Positions 5,530-11,070 of a DNA stretch of 11,070 nucleotides are shown piece by piece; positions within the stretch are counted from its first letter, which is position 1; the number at the start of each line of letters is the position of its first letter. A program made the translations under genes and the position numbers. Origin of the DNA: Deltaproteobacteria bacterium (GTDB lineage: Bacteria; Desulfobacterota; Binatia; DP-6); assembly GCA_005879205.1 (NCBI GenBank), contig VBLD01000205.1:1076-12145 (forward strand), given 5' to 3'. A model generated the notes under the pieces. It was not told where the DNA came from, did no database searches, and worked only from the letters and a program-made list of their open reading frames with translations.

Positions 5530-6648
5530 ATGTCCATCGTGTCGCGTCTCCCGTCCCCGTACCTCGAGAAGCTGCTGGCGAGTTCGCCGGACATCATCGT
5601 GGCCGTGGACCGCGACGGCACCATCATCTTCTACAACGACGGGGCGCGCAGCACGCTCTGCTACACGACCGACGAGGTCCTCGGCCAGCACGTCACCCGG
5701 CTCTACCCCGAGGTCGCGGAAGCCCGCAAGGTGATGAGCGCGATGCGGGCCGGCTACGGCGAGCCGCCGGGACAAGCGAAGAACTACGAGACCGTCTTCA
5801 TCACCAAGAACGGCACCCGCGTCCCGGTCGCGATCTCGGGTGCCATCATCCGCGACGACGAGGGGAAGGAGATCGGCTCGGTCGGCTTCGCCAAGGACTT
5901 GCGCGATATTCGTCGTCACGACCAGCTCGCGCTGCTCGGCGAGGTCGCGGTCAGCCTCGCCCACGAGATCAACAACCCCCTCGAGGTCATCGTCAACAAC
6001 CTGAACCTGCTCGAGGGGCACGTCGCCAAGGTCTCCTCGGACGCGGACTTCATCGTCGAGAGCGAACGCCTGGATTCCATCCATGCGGCGCTCGGGCGCA
6101 TCCAGGGAATCGTCAACAAGCTCTCCGAGCTCGCCCAAGGGGCCGAGTACGCGACGCGGGAGTACCTCCCGGGCACGCAGATGACCGACCTGCGGGAGCA
6201 GCGAGCCGGCGCCGCCTTCGAGCGGCACGCAGCGGGCGAGGTTCACGATCGGGTGCTCACCGGCATCCGCATCCTGGTGGTGGACGACGACCTCGGCGTC
6301 TGCCATTCGCTGCGCGACCTTCTCACGCAGGAGGGGTGCACGGTCGTCGTCGCCACCGGCGGGCGCGAGGCGCTGAAGCGTCTCGAGACCGCCACCGTCG
6401 ACCTGGTGCTGAGCGACGTCGTCATGCCGGACCTCGACGGCTACGAGCTCTTCAAGCTCGTCCGCGAGCGTCACACCGGCGTCCCCGTCGTCCTCATGAC
6501 CGCCTTCCACTTCGACAAGGACCACATCATCAAGCGGAGCCGCATGGCAGGGCTCGAGGACGTGATCTACAAGAAGCCGATCGACCCGCCGCGGTTGCGC
6601 GACATCATCAAGCGTCACGCCCGGCGCCCCGAAGCCGCCGTGGGTTGA
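5530..6648 (+). CDS. PAS - HisKA - receiver signalling protein without a kinase ATPase domain
   Basis: This is a 372-residue soluble signalling protein. A PAS sensor domain spans about residues 9-125 (D-I-I-V-A-V-D-R-D-G-T-I core, then K-N-G-T-R-V-P-V). A HisKA dimerisation helix follows at about 130-205 with the H-box L-A-H-E-I-N-N-P-L, H145 being the phospho-acceptor. After a 40-residue linker comes a receiver domain (about 246-365) with acidic pocket D252-D254, phospho-acceptor D296 in S-D-V-V-M-P-D-L-D-G, T324 and K349. No HATPase_c domain is present: the linker has no room for N, G1 and G2 boxes. It therefore cannot phosphorylate itself like a classical hybrid kinase and may act as a phosphotransfer hub. 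The ATG has no evident Shine-Dalgarno; an upstream in-frame extension to 5413 runs antisense to the lipoprotein gene and is unlikely. Confidence 0.88.
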   Translation: MSIVSRLPSPYLEKLLASSPDIIVAVDRDGTIIFYNDGARSTLCYTTDEVLGQHVTRLYPEVAEARKVMSAMRAGYGEPPGQAKNYETVFITKNGTRVPVAISGAIIRDDEGKEIGSVGFAKDLRDIRRHDQLALLGEVAVSLAHEINNPLEVIVNNLNLLEGHVAKVSSDADFIVESERLDSIHAALGRIQGIVNKLSELAQGAEYATREYLPGTQMTDLREQRAGAAFERHAAGEVHDRVLTGIRILVVDDDLGVCHSLRDLLTQEGCTVVVATGGREALKRLETATVDLVLSDVVMPDLDGYELFKLVRERHTGVPVVLMTAFHFDKDHIIKRSRMAGLEDVIYKKPIDPPRLRDIIKRHARRPEAAVG

Positions 6649-6657
6649 GGCCCCTCG

Positions 6658-7083
6658 GTGTTGCTGCCGAAGCGATTCCATCGGCACGCCCTTCCGGGGA
6701 CACCTCGGGGTGTGGGCCTCATCGACGTCCGGGGCGCGGTCTCGCGCCGCGACGGACGAGGAAGGGCGATACGCGCGCGTTTCCTCGTCGACACCGGGGC
6801 GGTCTATTCCGTGCTTCCAAAGCGCGTCTGGCACGCGCTCGGGCTCGGAACGGAGCGGACAGCGGAATTCAGCCTGGCCGACGGATCGAGCATCAGCCGC
6901 GGCGTCTCGGAGTGTCGGTTCACCATCGCCGGCATGACGGCAACCTCCCCGGTGGTGCTCGGTGAGGCGGACGAGGGTCCCCTTCTCGGCGCCGTGACTC
7001 TCGAGACGCTCGGTCTGATGGTCAATCCGCTCAACCGGAAGGTCTATCCGATGCGGCTCACGCTCGGAGCGCTGCCCGCCTGA
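6658..7083 (+). CDS. Retropepsin-like aspartic protease family protein
   Basis: This small protein (141 residues from GTG 6658, 123 from GTG 6712) has the clan AA aspartic protease signature F-L-V-D-T-G-A-V-Y-S-V-L-P, with the catalytic aspartate in D-T-G. Farther on are F-S-L-A-D-G-S, a flap-like strand region, and P-L-L-G-A-V-T-L-E-T-L-G, the hydrophobic-hydrophobic-Gly motif usual near the C-terminus of these single-domain proteases, which act as dimers. There is no signal peptide, so it is probably cytoplasmic. The start is uncertain. GTG 6658 has a GAGG site that overlaps the TGA of the PAS gene, at 7-base spacing. Family members usually begin close to the V-G-L-I-D-V strand, which favours GTG 6712. 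Substrates of bacterial stand-alone members are mostly unknown. Confidence 0.8.
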   Translation: MLLPKRFHRHALPGTPRGVGLIDVRGAVSRRDGRGRAIRARFLVDTGAVYSVLPKRVWHALGLGTERTAEFSLADGSSISRGVSECRFTIAGMTATSPVVLGEADEGPLLGAVTLETLGLMVNPLNRKVYPMRLTLGALPA

Positions 7084-7086
7084 GCC

Positions 7087-8187
7087 ATGGGCAGCGGGGC
7101 GACCGCGGCCGGCACGGCCGCTTACCGCGAGGCCTTCGCGAGGGAGATCCCGGCGAGCCACTTCCGCTCCCTCGACGGCCTCGTCGTCTCCTCGATCGGG
7201 CTCGGCACCTACCTCGGCGAGGAGGACGACGCGACCGACGGCCGCTACGGCGCTGCGATCGTCGACGCGGCCAACCTCGGCTGCAACCTCTTCGACGCCG
7301 CGATCAACTACCGCGCGCAGCGCAGCGAGCGCGTGCTCGGCCATGCGCTCTCCGCGCTCGCCCGGGAGCGCCACTTCCGGCGCGACCAGATGGTGGTGTG
7401 CACCAAGGGAGGCTACATCCCCTTCGACGGGGCCGTTCCGCCGGACCCGTCGGCCTTCGTGCGCGACACCTACGTGCGCCCCGGCATCCTCCGTCCGGAG
7501 GACGTCGTCGGAGCGCACGCCATGACGCCACGCTACCTGAAGGACCAGCTCGGGCGGAGCCTCGCCAATCTCGGGCTCGAATCGATCGACGTCTACTACG
7601 TCCACAACCCCGAAGGGCAGCTCGCCGCCGTGCCGCGGGCGGAGTTCCTCGGCCGCATCCGGGCCGCGTTCGAGCTGCTCGAGCAGGAGGTCGCCGCCGG
7701 ACGCATCGGCCGCTACGGCGCCGCCACCTGGAACGGCTTTCGCCAGCCGCCCGAGGCGCGCGATCACCTGTCGCTCGCCGAGCTCGTGCGCGAGGCGGAG
7801 GCGGTCGCGGGGGCGGGCCATCACTTCAAGGTGATCCAGCTGCCCTACAACCTCGCCATGCCCGAGGCGCACGCGCGCCCGACGCAGATGGTCGACGGCG
7901 AGCGCGTGAGCGCGCTCGAGGCGGCACGGCGACTCGGCGTGGCGCCGGTCGCGAGCGCCGCGATCCTCCAGGGGCAGCTCTCCCGCCGGCTGCCGCAGGC
8001 GGTGGCCGAAGCCTTGCCGGGGCTACAGACCCCGGCCGCGCGCGCCCTCCAGTTCGTACGCTCGACTCCCGGGGTGACGGCCGCGCTCGTCGGCATGAGC
8101 AGCCGCGAGCACGTCGAGGAGAACCTCGCCGTGGCCCGCGTCGAGCCGTCGCCCGCAGGGGTGGACTCCCTCTTCACACGACGCTAG
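7087..8187 (+). CDS. Aldo/keto reductase family oxidoreductase
   Basis: This 366-residue TIM-barrel enzyme is expected to use NAD(P)H to reduce an aldehyde or ketone. The catalytic tetrad is intact: D70 and Y75 in L-F-D-A-A-I-N-Y-R, K107 in C-T-K-G-G-Y, and H173 in Y-V-H-N-P-E. The start of the barrel is S-S-I-G-L-G-T-Y-L-G (about 35-44), and a C-terminal cofactor-loop region ends in A-A-L-V-G-M-S-S-R-E-H-V. The segment between K107 and H173 is longer than in simple members, with R-P-G-I-L-R-P-E-D-V-V and M-T-P-R-Y-L. The substrate cannot be told. The ATG lies 3 bp after the protease stop. Its own TAG stop overlaps the AGGA ribosome site of the adenosyltransferase gene, which suggests one transcript. 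Confidence 0.9.
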   Translation: MGSGATAAGTAAYREAFAREIPASHFRSLDGLVVSSIGLGTYLGEEDDATDGRYGAAIVDAANLGCNLFDAAINYRAQRSERVLGHALSALARERHFRRDQMVVCTKGGYIPFDGAVPPDPSAFVRDTYVRPGILRPEDVVGAHAMTPRYLKDQLGRSLANLGLESIDVYYVHNPEGQLAAVPRAEFLGRIRAAFELLEQEVAAGRIGRYGAATWNGFRQPPEARDHLSLAELVREAEAVAGAGHHFKVIQLPYNLAMPEAHARPTQMVDGERVSALEAARRLGVAPVASAAILQGQLSRRLPQAVAEALPGLQTPAARALQFVRSTPGVTAALVGMSSREHVEENLAVARVEPSPAGVDSLFTRR

Positions 8188-8197
8188 GACTGGCGTC

Positions 8198-8821
8198 GTG
8201 CCGATCCGCATCACCCGCGTCTACACGCGCCGCGGCGACACCGGGATGACCGACCTCGTCGGTGGCGAGCGCGTCCGCAAGGACAGCCCCCGGATCACCG
8301 CCTACGGTACCGTCGACGAGCTGAACGCGGCGGTCGGCGTGGCGCGCGCCGTGAACCAGGCCGAGATCGGAACGGAAGGCGCCAGCGGAGCCGCGCGCCG
8401 GGAGCTGGACGACATCCTGCGCGGGCTCCAGAACCAGCTCTTCGACCTCGGCGGCGAGCTGGCGACGCCCCCCGCCGCCGCACCCGAGAGCTTCCGCATG
8501 AGCGGGGCAGAAGTGAAGGGGCTCGAAGCGACGATCGATCACTGCCTCAAGGACCTCGCGCCGCTCAAGTCGTTCATCCTGCCGGGGGGCGGCCGCGTCA
8601 GCGCCCTCCTCCACGTGGCGCGCACGGTATGCCGGCGCGCCGAGCGCGAAGTGCTCCGGCTGATGCACGAGGAGGAGATCGGGGAGTGGCCGCTCGCGTA
8701 TCTGAACCGTCTCTCCGACCTGCTCTTCGTCCTCTCGCGGTGGATCGGACATCACCTGGGCGAGACCGAGTACCTGTGGGAGCGGCCCCTCGCGCAGGAG
8801 CGGAAACCGGAGCGGTCGTGA
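8198..8821 (+). CDS. PduO-type ATP:cob(I)alamin adenosyltransferase
   Basis: This 207-residue enzyme transfers the adenosyl group of ATP to cob(I)alamin to make adenosylcobalamin. Visible family motifs are the N-terminal ATP-binding T-R-R-G-D-T-G (residues 10-16), Y-G-T-V-D-E-L-N-A (36-44), F-I-L-P-G-G (126-131), C-R-R-A-E-R (145-150) and N-R-L-S-D-L-L-F-V-L-S-R (170-181). Length is typical for PduO/MMAB proteins, slightly extended at about residues 54-66. It starts with GTG; AGGA overlapping the previous stop codon lies 8 bases upstream. The product is the cofactor of methylmalonyl-CoA and ethylmalonyl-CoA mutases, a good match for the crotonyl-CoA carboxylase/reductase two genes downstream. 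The stop overlaps the next start by 4 bases (GTGA). Confidence 0.94.
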   Translation: MPIRITRVYTRRGDTGMTDLVGGERVRKDSPRITAYGTVDELNAAVGVARAVNQAEIGTEGASGAARRELDDILRGLQNQLFDLGGELATPPAAAPESFRMSGAEVKGLEATIDHCLKDLAPLKSFILPGGGRVSALLHVARTVCRRAEREVLRLMHEEEIGEWPLAYLNRLSDLLFVLSRWIGHHLGETEYLWERPLAQERKPERS

Positions 8822-9501
8822 AGCGTCCCATCTACTTCAAGCAGCTCGAGGTCGGCCCGATGCAGAACTACGTCTATCTGCTCGGGGATCCGACCACGCA
8901 CGAGGCCGCCGTCGTCGATGCGGCCTGGGACATCGACACGATCGTCAAAACCGCCGAAGCCGACGGCTACCGCGTCACCAAGGACCTGGTCACCCACTTC
9001 CATCCGGACCATCTCGGCGGCGATCTCATGGGCCATGCGATCCGTGGCGCCGCGGAATTGGTCGCGAAGGTGCCGGCCAAGGTCTACATCCACAAGGCGG
9101 AGCTCCCCTTCGTGCACCGGCTGACCGGGCTCTCCCAGTCGGACCTCGTGCCCGTCGAGGGCGGCGACGAGGTCGCGGTCGGCAATCTGAAGGTCAAGTT
9201 CGTGCACACGCCCGGCCACACGCCCGGCTCGCAGTGCTTCCTGGTCGGCAATGCGCTCGTCTCCGGCGACACGCTGTTCATCGGCTCCTGCGGGCGCGTC
9301 GACCTGCCGGGCTCCAACCCGGAGGACATGTACCGGAGCCTCACCCAGGTGCTCGGCGCGCTGCCCGACGAGACGATCCTCTACCCCGGCCACAACTACG
9401 CCGACCGGCCGCGTTCGACGCTCGGCGACGAGAAGCGCACCAACATGATGATGCGCTTCCGAACCCTGCAGGACTTCCTGTCGGTGATGGGAGGCGCGTA
9501 G
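8818..9501 (+). CDS. Metallo-beta-lactamase-fold hydrolase, glyoxalase II (YcbL)-like
   Basis: This 227-residue hydrolase of the glyoxalase II-like branch would split thioesters such as hydroxyacyl-glutathione, or a related substrate. The binuclear metal site is complete: T-H-F-H-P-D-H (H60, H62, D64, H65), H-T-P-G-H-T-P-G-S (H134), S-G-D-T-L-F (D151) and Y-P-G-H-N-Y (H192). The C-terminus is short, with a D-E-K-R-T-N motif, like YcbL-type proteins and unlike longer classical glyoxalase II. GTG 8818 is preferred because it overlaps the adenosyltransferase stop in a GTGA junction and gives the family-typical N-terminus; a frame opening at 8629 would add 63 residues read inside the previous gene. 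Position just before the crotonyl-CoA enzyme gene raises the possibility of an acyl-CoA or damage-repair role, but this is inference. Confidence 0.9.
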   Translation: MKRPIYFKQLEVGPMQNYVYLLGDPTTHEAAVVDAAWDIDTIVKTAEADGYRVTKDLVTHFHPDHLGGDLMGHAIRGAAELVAKVPAKVYIHKAELPFVHRLTGLSQSDLVPVEGGDEVAVGNLKVKFVHTPGHTPGSQCFLVGNALVSGDTLFIGSCGRVDLPGSNPEDMYRSLTQVLGALPDETILYPGHNYADRPRSTLGDEKRTNMMMRFRTLQDFLSVMGGA

Positions 9502-9505
9502 CCCG

Positions 9506-10753
9506 ATGCGAGACCTCTATCCCCTCGGCGAGATGCCGCCGCTCGGCGAGGTGCCGGCGCGCATGCTGGCGCAGCTGATTCGCCCCGAGCGGTTCGGCGA
9601 GCCGACCAAGGCGTTCCAGGTGGAGCAGGTGGAGGTCCCGGCCGACCTCGCGCCCGACGAGGTGCTCGTGTGGGTGATGGCCGCAGGCGTCAACTACAAC
9701 AACGTCTGGGCCGCGCTCGGGGTCCCCGTCGACGTCATCAAGGGCCGCCAGAAGGACGCGGACTACCGGCCGTTCCACATCGGCGGCAGCGACGCCTCCG
9801 GCATCGTCTGGAAGGTGGGCGGCGACGTCCGCAACGTCCAGATCGGTGACCACGTCGTCATCCACTGCGGCACCTGGAAGCGCGACGATCCGGTCGTGCG
9901 CGCCGGCGGCGATCCGATGTTCGGCGCGAGCTTCCGCATCTGGGGCTACGAGACCAACTGGGGGAGCTTCGCGCAGTTCACCCGCGTGCAGGCCCACCAG
10001 TGCCTGCCCAAGCCGAAGCACCTCACCTGGGAGGGCGCCGCGGCCTACATGCTCGTCGGCGCGACGGCCTACCGGATGCTCATGGCCTGGCCGCCGCACA
10101 CCGTTCGTCCGGGCGACGCCGTGCTCGTGTGGGGCGGCGCCGGCGGTCTCGGCTGCCAGGCGATCCAGATCGTGCGGGAGATGGGCGGTACGGCGGTGGC
10201 CGTCGTCTCGAGCGACGACAAGTTCGAGTTCTGCCAGCGCCTCGGCGCCAAGGGCTGCATCAACCGCAAGAAGTTCTCGCACTGGGGGATGCTGCCGCAC
10301 TGGAAGGACACGGCCAAGTACGCCGAATGGCTGAAGGGTGCGCGCGCATTCGGCGCCGCCCTCTGGGAGGTCCTCGGCGAGCGCAAGAACCCGCGGCTCG
10401 TCTTCGAGCACCCGGGCGAGGACACCGTGCCGACGTCGATCTTCGTCTGCGACACGGGAGGGATGGTCGTGATCTGCGCCGGGACGACGGGCTACAACGC
10501 GGTCGCCGATCTCCGCTACCTGTGGATGCGCCAGAAGCGTTTCCAGGGCTCCCACTTCGCAAACGACGACCAGGCTCGCGCGCTGAACGACCTCGTGATG
10601 GCGGGGAAGGTCGACCCGTGCCTGTCCGAGACGTTCACCTTCGAGCAGATCCCTCACGTCCACCAGCTGATGCACGAGAACCGGCACCCACACGGGAACA
10701 TGGCGTGCCTGGTGAACGCACCCCGCCCCGGCCTGCGCGACGTCCCGCAATAG
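9506..10753 (+). CDS. ccr: Crotonyl-CoA carboxylase/reductase
   Basis: This 415-residue zinc-free medium-chain dehydrogenase/reductase carries out reductive carboxylation of crotonyl-CoA to ethylmalonyl-CoA with NADPH and CO2, the signature step of the ethylmalonyl-CoA pathway. Distinctive marks are G-V-N-Y-N-N-V-W (about 61-68), [14 protein letters not shown] (E149), the Rossmann motif V-W-G-G-A-G-G-L-G (208-216), V-F-E-H-P-G (299-304) and R-F-Q-G-S-H-F-A-N (H350). E149, H350 and an Asn of the N-Y-N-N motif probably correspond to the CO2-pocket residues E171, H365 and N81 known from the Kitasatospora enzyme; Y148 stands where that enzyme has F170. These features separate it from ordinary quinone oxidoreductases. 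The ATG is 4 bp after the hydrolase stop; GGAGG lies 12 bases upstream, a long spacing. Confidence 0.95.
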   Translation: MRDLYPLGEMPPLGEVPARMLAQLIRPERFGEPTKAFQVEQVEVPADLAPDEVLVWVMAAGVNYNNVWAALGVPVDVIKGRQKDADYRPFHIGGSDASGIVWKVGGDVRNVQIGDHVVIHCGTWKRDDPVVRAGGDPMFGASFRIWGYETNWGSFAQFTRVQAHQCLPKPKHLTWEGAAAYMLVGATAYRMLMAWPPHTVRPGDAVLVWGGAGGLGCQAIQIVREMGGTAVAVVSSDDKFEFCQRLGAKGCINRKKFSHWGMLPHWKDTAKYAEWLKGARAFGAALWEVLGERKNPRLVFEHPGEDTVPTSIFVCDTGGMVVICAGTTGYNAVADLRYLWMRQKRFQGSHFANDDQARALNDLVMAGKVDPCLSETFTFEQIPHVHQLMHENRHPHGNMACLVNAPRPGLRDVPQ

Positions 10754-10757
10754 GAGG
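10752..10757 (+). promoter_or_regulatory. Shine-Dalgarno of the last gene, overlapping the ccr stop
   Basis: A perfect AGGAGG lies 7 bases before the ATG at 10765, and its first two bases belong to the TAG stop codon of ccr. This tight packing indicates co-transcription and likely translational coupling. Confidence 0.75.
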
Positions 10758-10764
10758 CCTAGCC

Positions 10765-11070
10765 ATGCTGGACGAAGAGGACCTGCGGAAGATCGTGCAG
10801 GCCGTTCGCGCGGTCCTGAACGCCGAGCAGTCGGTCTCCGGCCACATCGCCGAGCGCTGGACCGGCGGCCAGCTCGTCCTCAAGCCGGGCCGCGCCGGGA
10901 CGCACGAGAAAACCATCCCGATCGAGGATTTCTTCCGCAAGATCATCGCCGTCCGGGAGCGGCTTCGGGTCCTCGAGCAACGCATCAACAGCCACCCGAA
11001 GCTCGCCGACGACGATCGAGTCCAGCTCCAGGAGTACATCACCCGGGCCTACGGGAGCCTGACGACGTTC
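10765..11070 (+). CDS. Unrecognised helical protein, 3' end cut by window edge
   Basis: The first 102 codons are visible and the frame stays open to the last base, so the gene continues beyond the window. It has the strongest ribosome site in the window and starts 11 bp after ccr. The protein has an acidic, helical start (M-L-D-E-E-D-L-R-K-I), then a short strand-rich part with W-T-G-G-Q-L-V-L-K-P-G (about 32-42). A helical, possibly coiled stretch follows, with F-F-R-K-I-I-A-V-R-E-R-L-R-V-L-E-Q-R-I (about 56-74). No signal peptide or membrane segment is seen. I cannot assign a family. Its position suggests a role linked to ccr, but other operon passengers are common. Confidence 0.75.
   Translation, partial: MLDEEDLRKIVQAVRAVLNAEQSVSGHIAERWTGGQLVLKPGRAGTHEKTIPIEDFFRKIIAVRERLRVLEQRINSHPKLADDDRVQLQEYITRAYGSLTTF

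Noticed and set aside
5512..7872. Minus-strand extension of the lipoprotein frame to over 900 codons
   Set aside because: It lies antisense to the PAS, protease and aldo/keto reductase genes, all with clear motifs. Only the last 145 codons, with a lipobox, look real.
7398..8249. Second plus-strand frame inside the aldo/keto reductase gene
   Set aside because: The translation is Arg/Ala-rich noise; the overlapping frame holds the complete catalytic tetrad.
1..11070. CRISPR array, tRNA/rRNA genes, insertion sequence, defence island
   Set aside because: I saw no regularly spaced repeats, no cloverleaf or rRNA signature, no transposase and no recognised defence gene. All longer stretches are explained by housekeeping or metabolic genes.

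Overview
The window comes from a GC-rich bacterial chromosome packed with short-gap genes and one clear divergent promoter region. I see no RNA genes, insertion sequences, phage genes or CRISPR array. The gene content includes a mycobacterial-like 'type F' succinate dehydrogenase, a phasin, a crotonyl-CoA carboxylase/reductase, a PAS/histidine-phosphotransfer/receiver protein and a lipoprotein. Together these suggest an aerobic or microaerophilic, polyhydroxyalkanoate-using, Gram-negative-like soil or sediment bacterium. Myxococcota, Binatota and Methylomirabilota are candidate groups, but the lineage is inference and cannot be fixed from this window.

Layout. Positions 182-4030 on the minus strand hold a four-gene operon, transcribed from right to left. 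Its order is a multi-span membrane anchor (sdhC), the flavoprotein (sdhA), the iron-sulfur protein (sdhB), and a small TPR-like protein. The anchor carries clustered Cys and His residues that could ligate the membrane-embedded Rieske-type [2Fe-2S] centre described for mycobacterial Sdh1. A 289-bp divergent region (4031-4319) separates this operon from a plus-strand phasin-like gene and a small CxxC protein of unknown function. Next is a minus-strand putative lipoprotein (5074-5511). Its 3' end overlaps the CxxC gene, and its start codon lies only 18 bp from the divergent start of a PAS-HisKA-receiver protein (5530-6648).

From 5530 to the right edge all genes are on the plus strand: the PAS-HisKA-receiver protein, a retropepsin-like aspartic protease, an aldo/keto reductase, a PduO-type cobalamin adenosyltransferase, a glyoxalase-II-like metallo-beta-lactamase hydrolase, crotonyl-CoA carboxylase/reductase, and an unrecognised gene cut by the window edge. 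Gaps of a few bases, stop codons embedded in the next Shine-Dalgarno, and a 4-bp GTGA overlap suggest co-transcription, at least from the reductase onward.

How the genes may work together. Crotonyl-CoA carboxylase/reductase is the signature enzyme of the ethylmalonyl-CoA pathway for acetyl-CoA assimilation. That pathway needs adenosylcobalamin for its mutases, which the PduO enzyme would supply. It draws on crotonyl-CoA, which also connects to PHB turnover (phasin), and it delivers C4 acids through succinate to succinate dehydrogenase. This is a coherent carbon-storage and acetyl-CoA-assimilation neighbourhood. I do not see a clearly new defence or mobile system. The most interesting points are the Rieske-type complex II anchor with its TPR partner, the histidine-phosphotransfer/receiver protein that lacks an ATPase domain, and the overlapping pair of uncharacterised small genes at 4819-5511.
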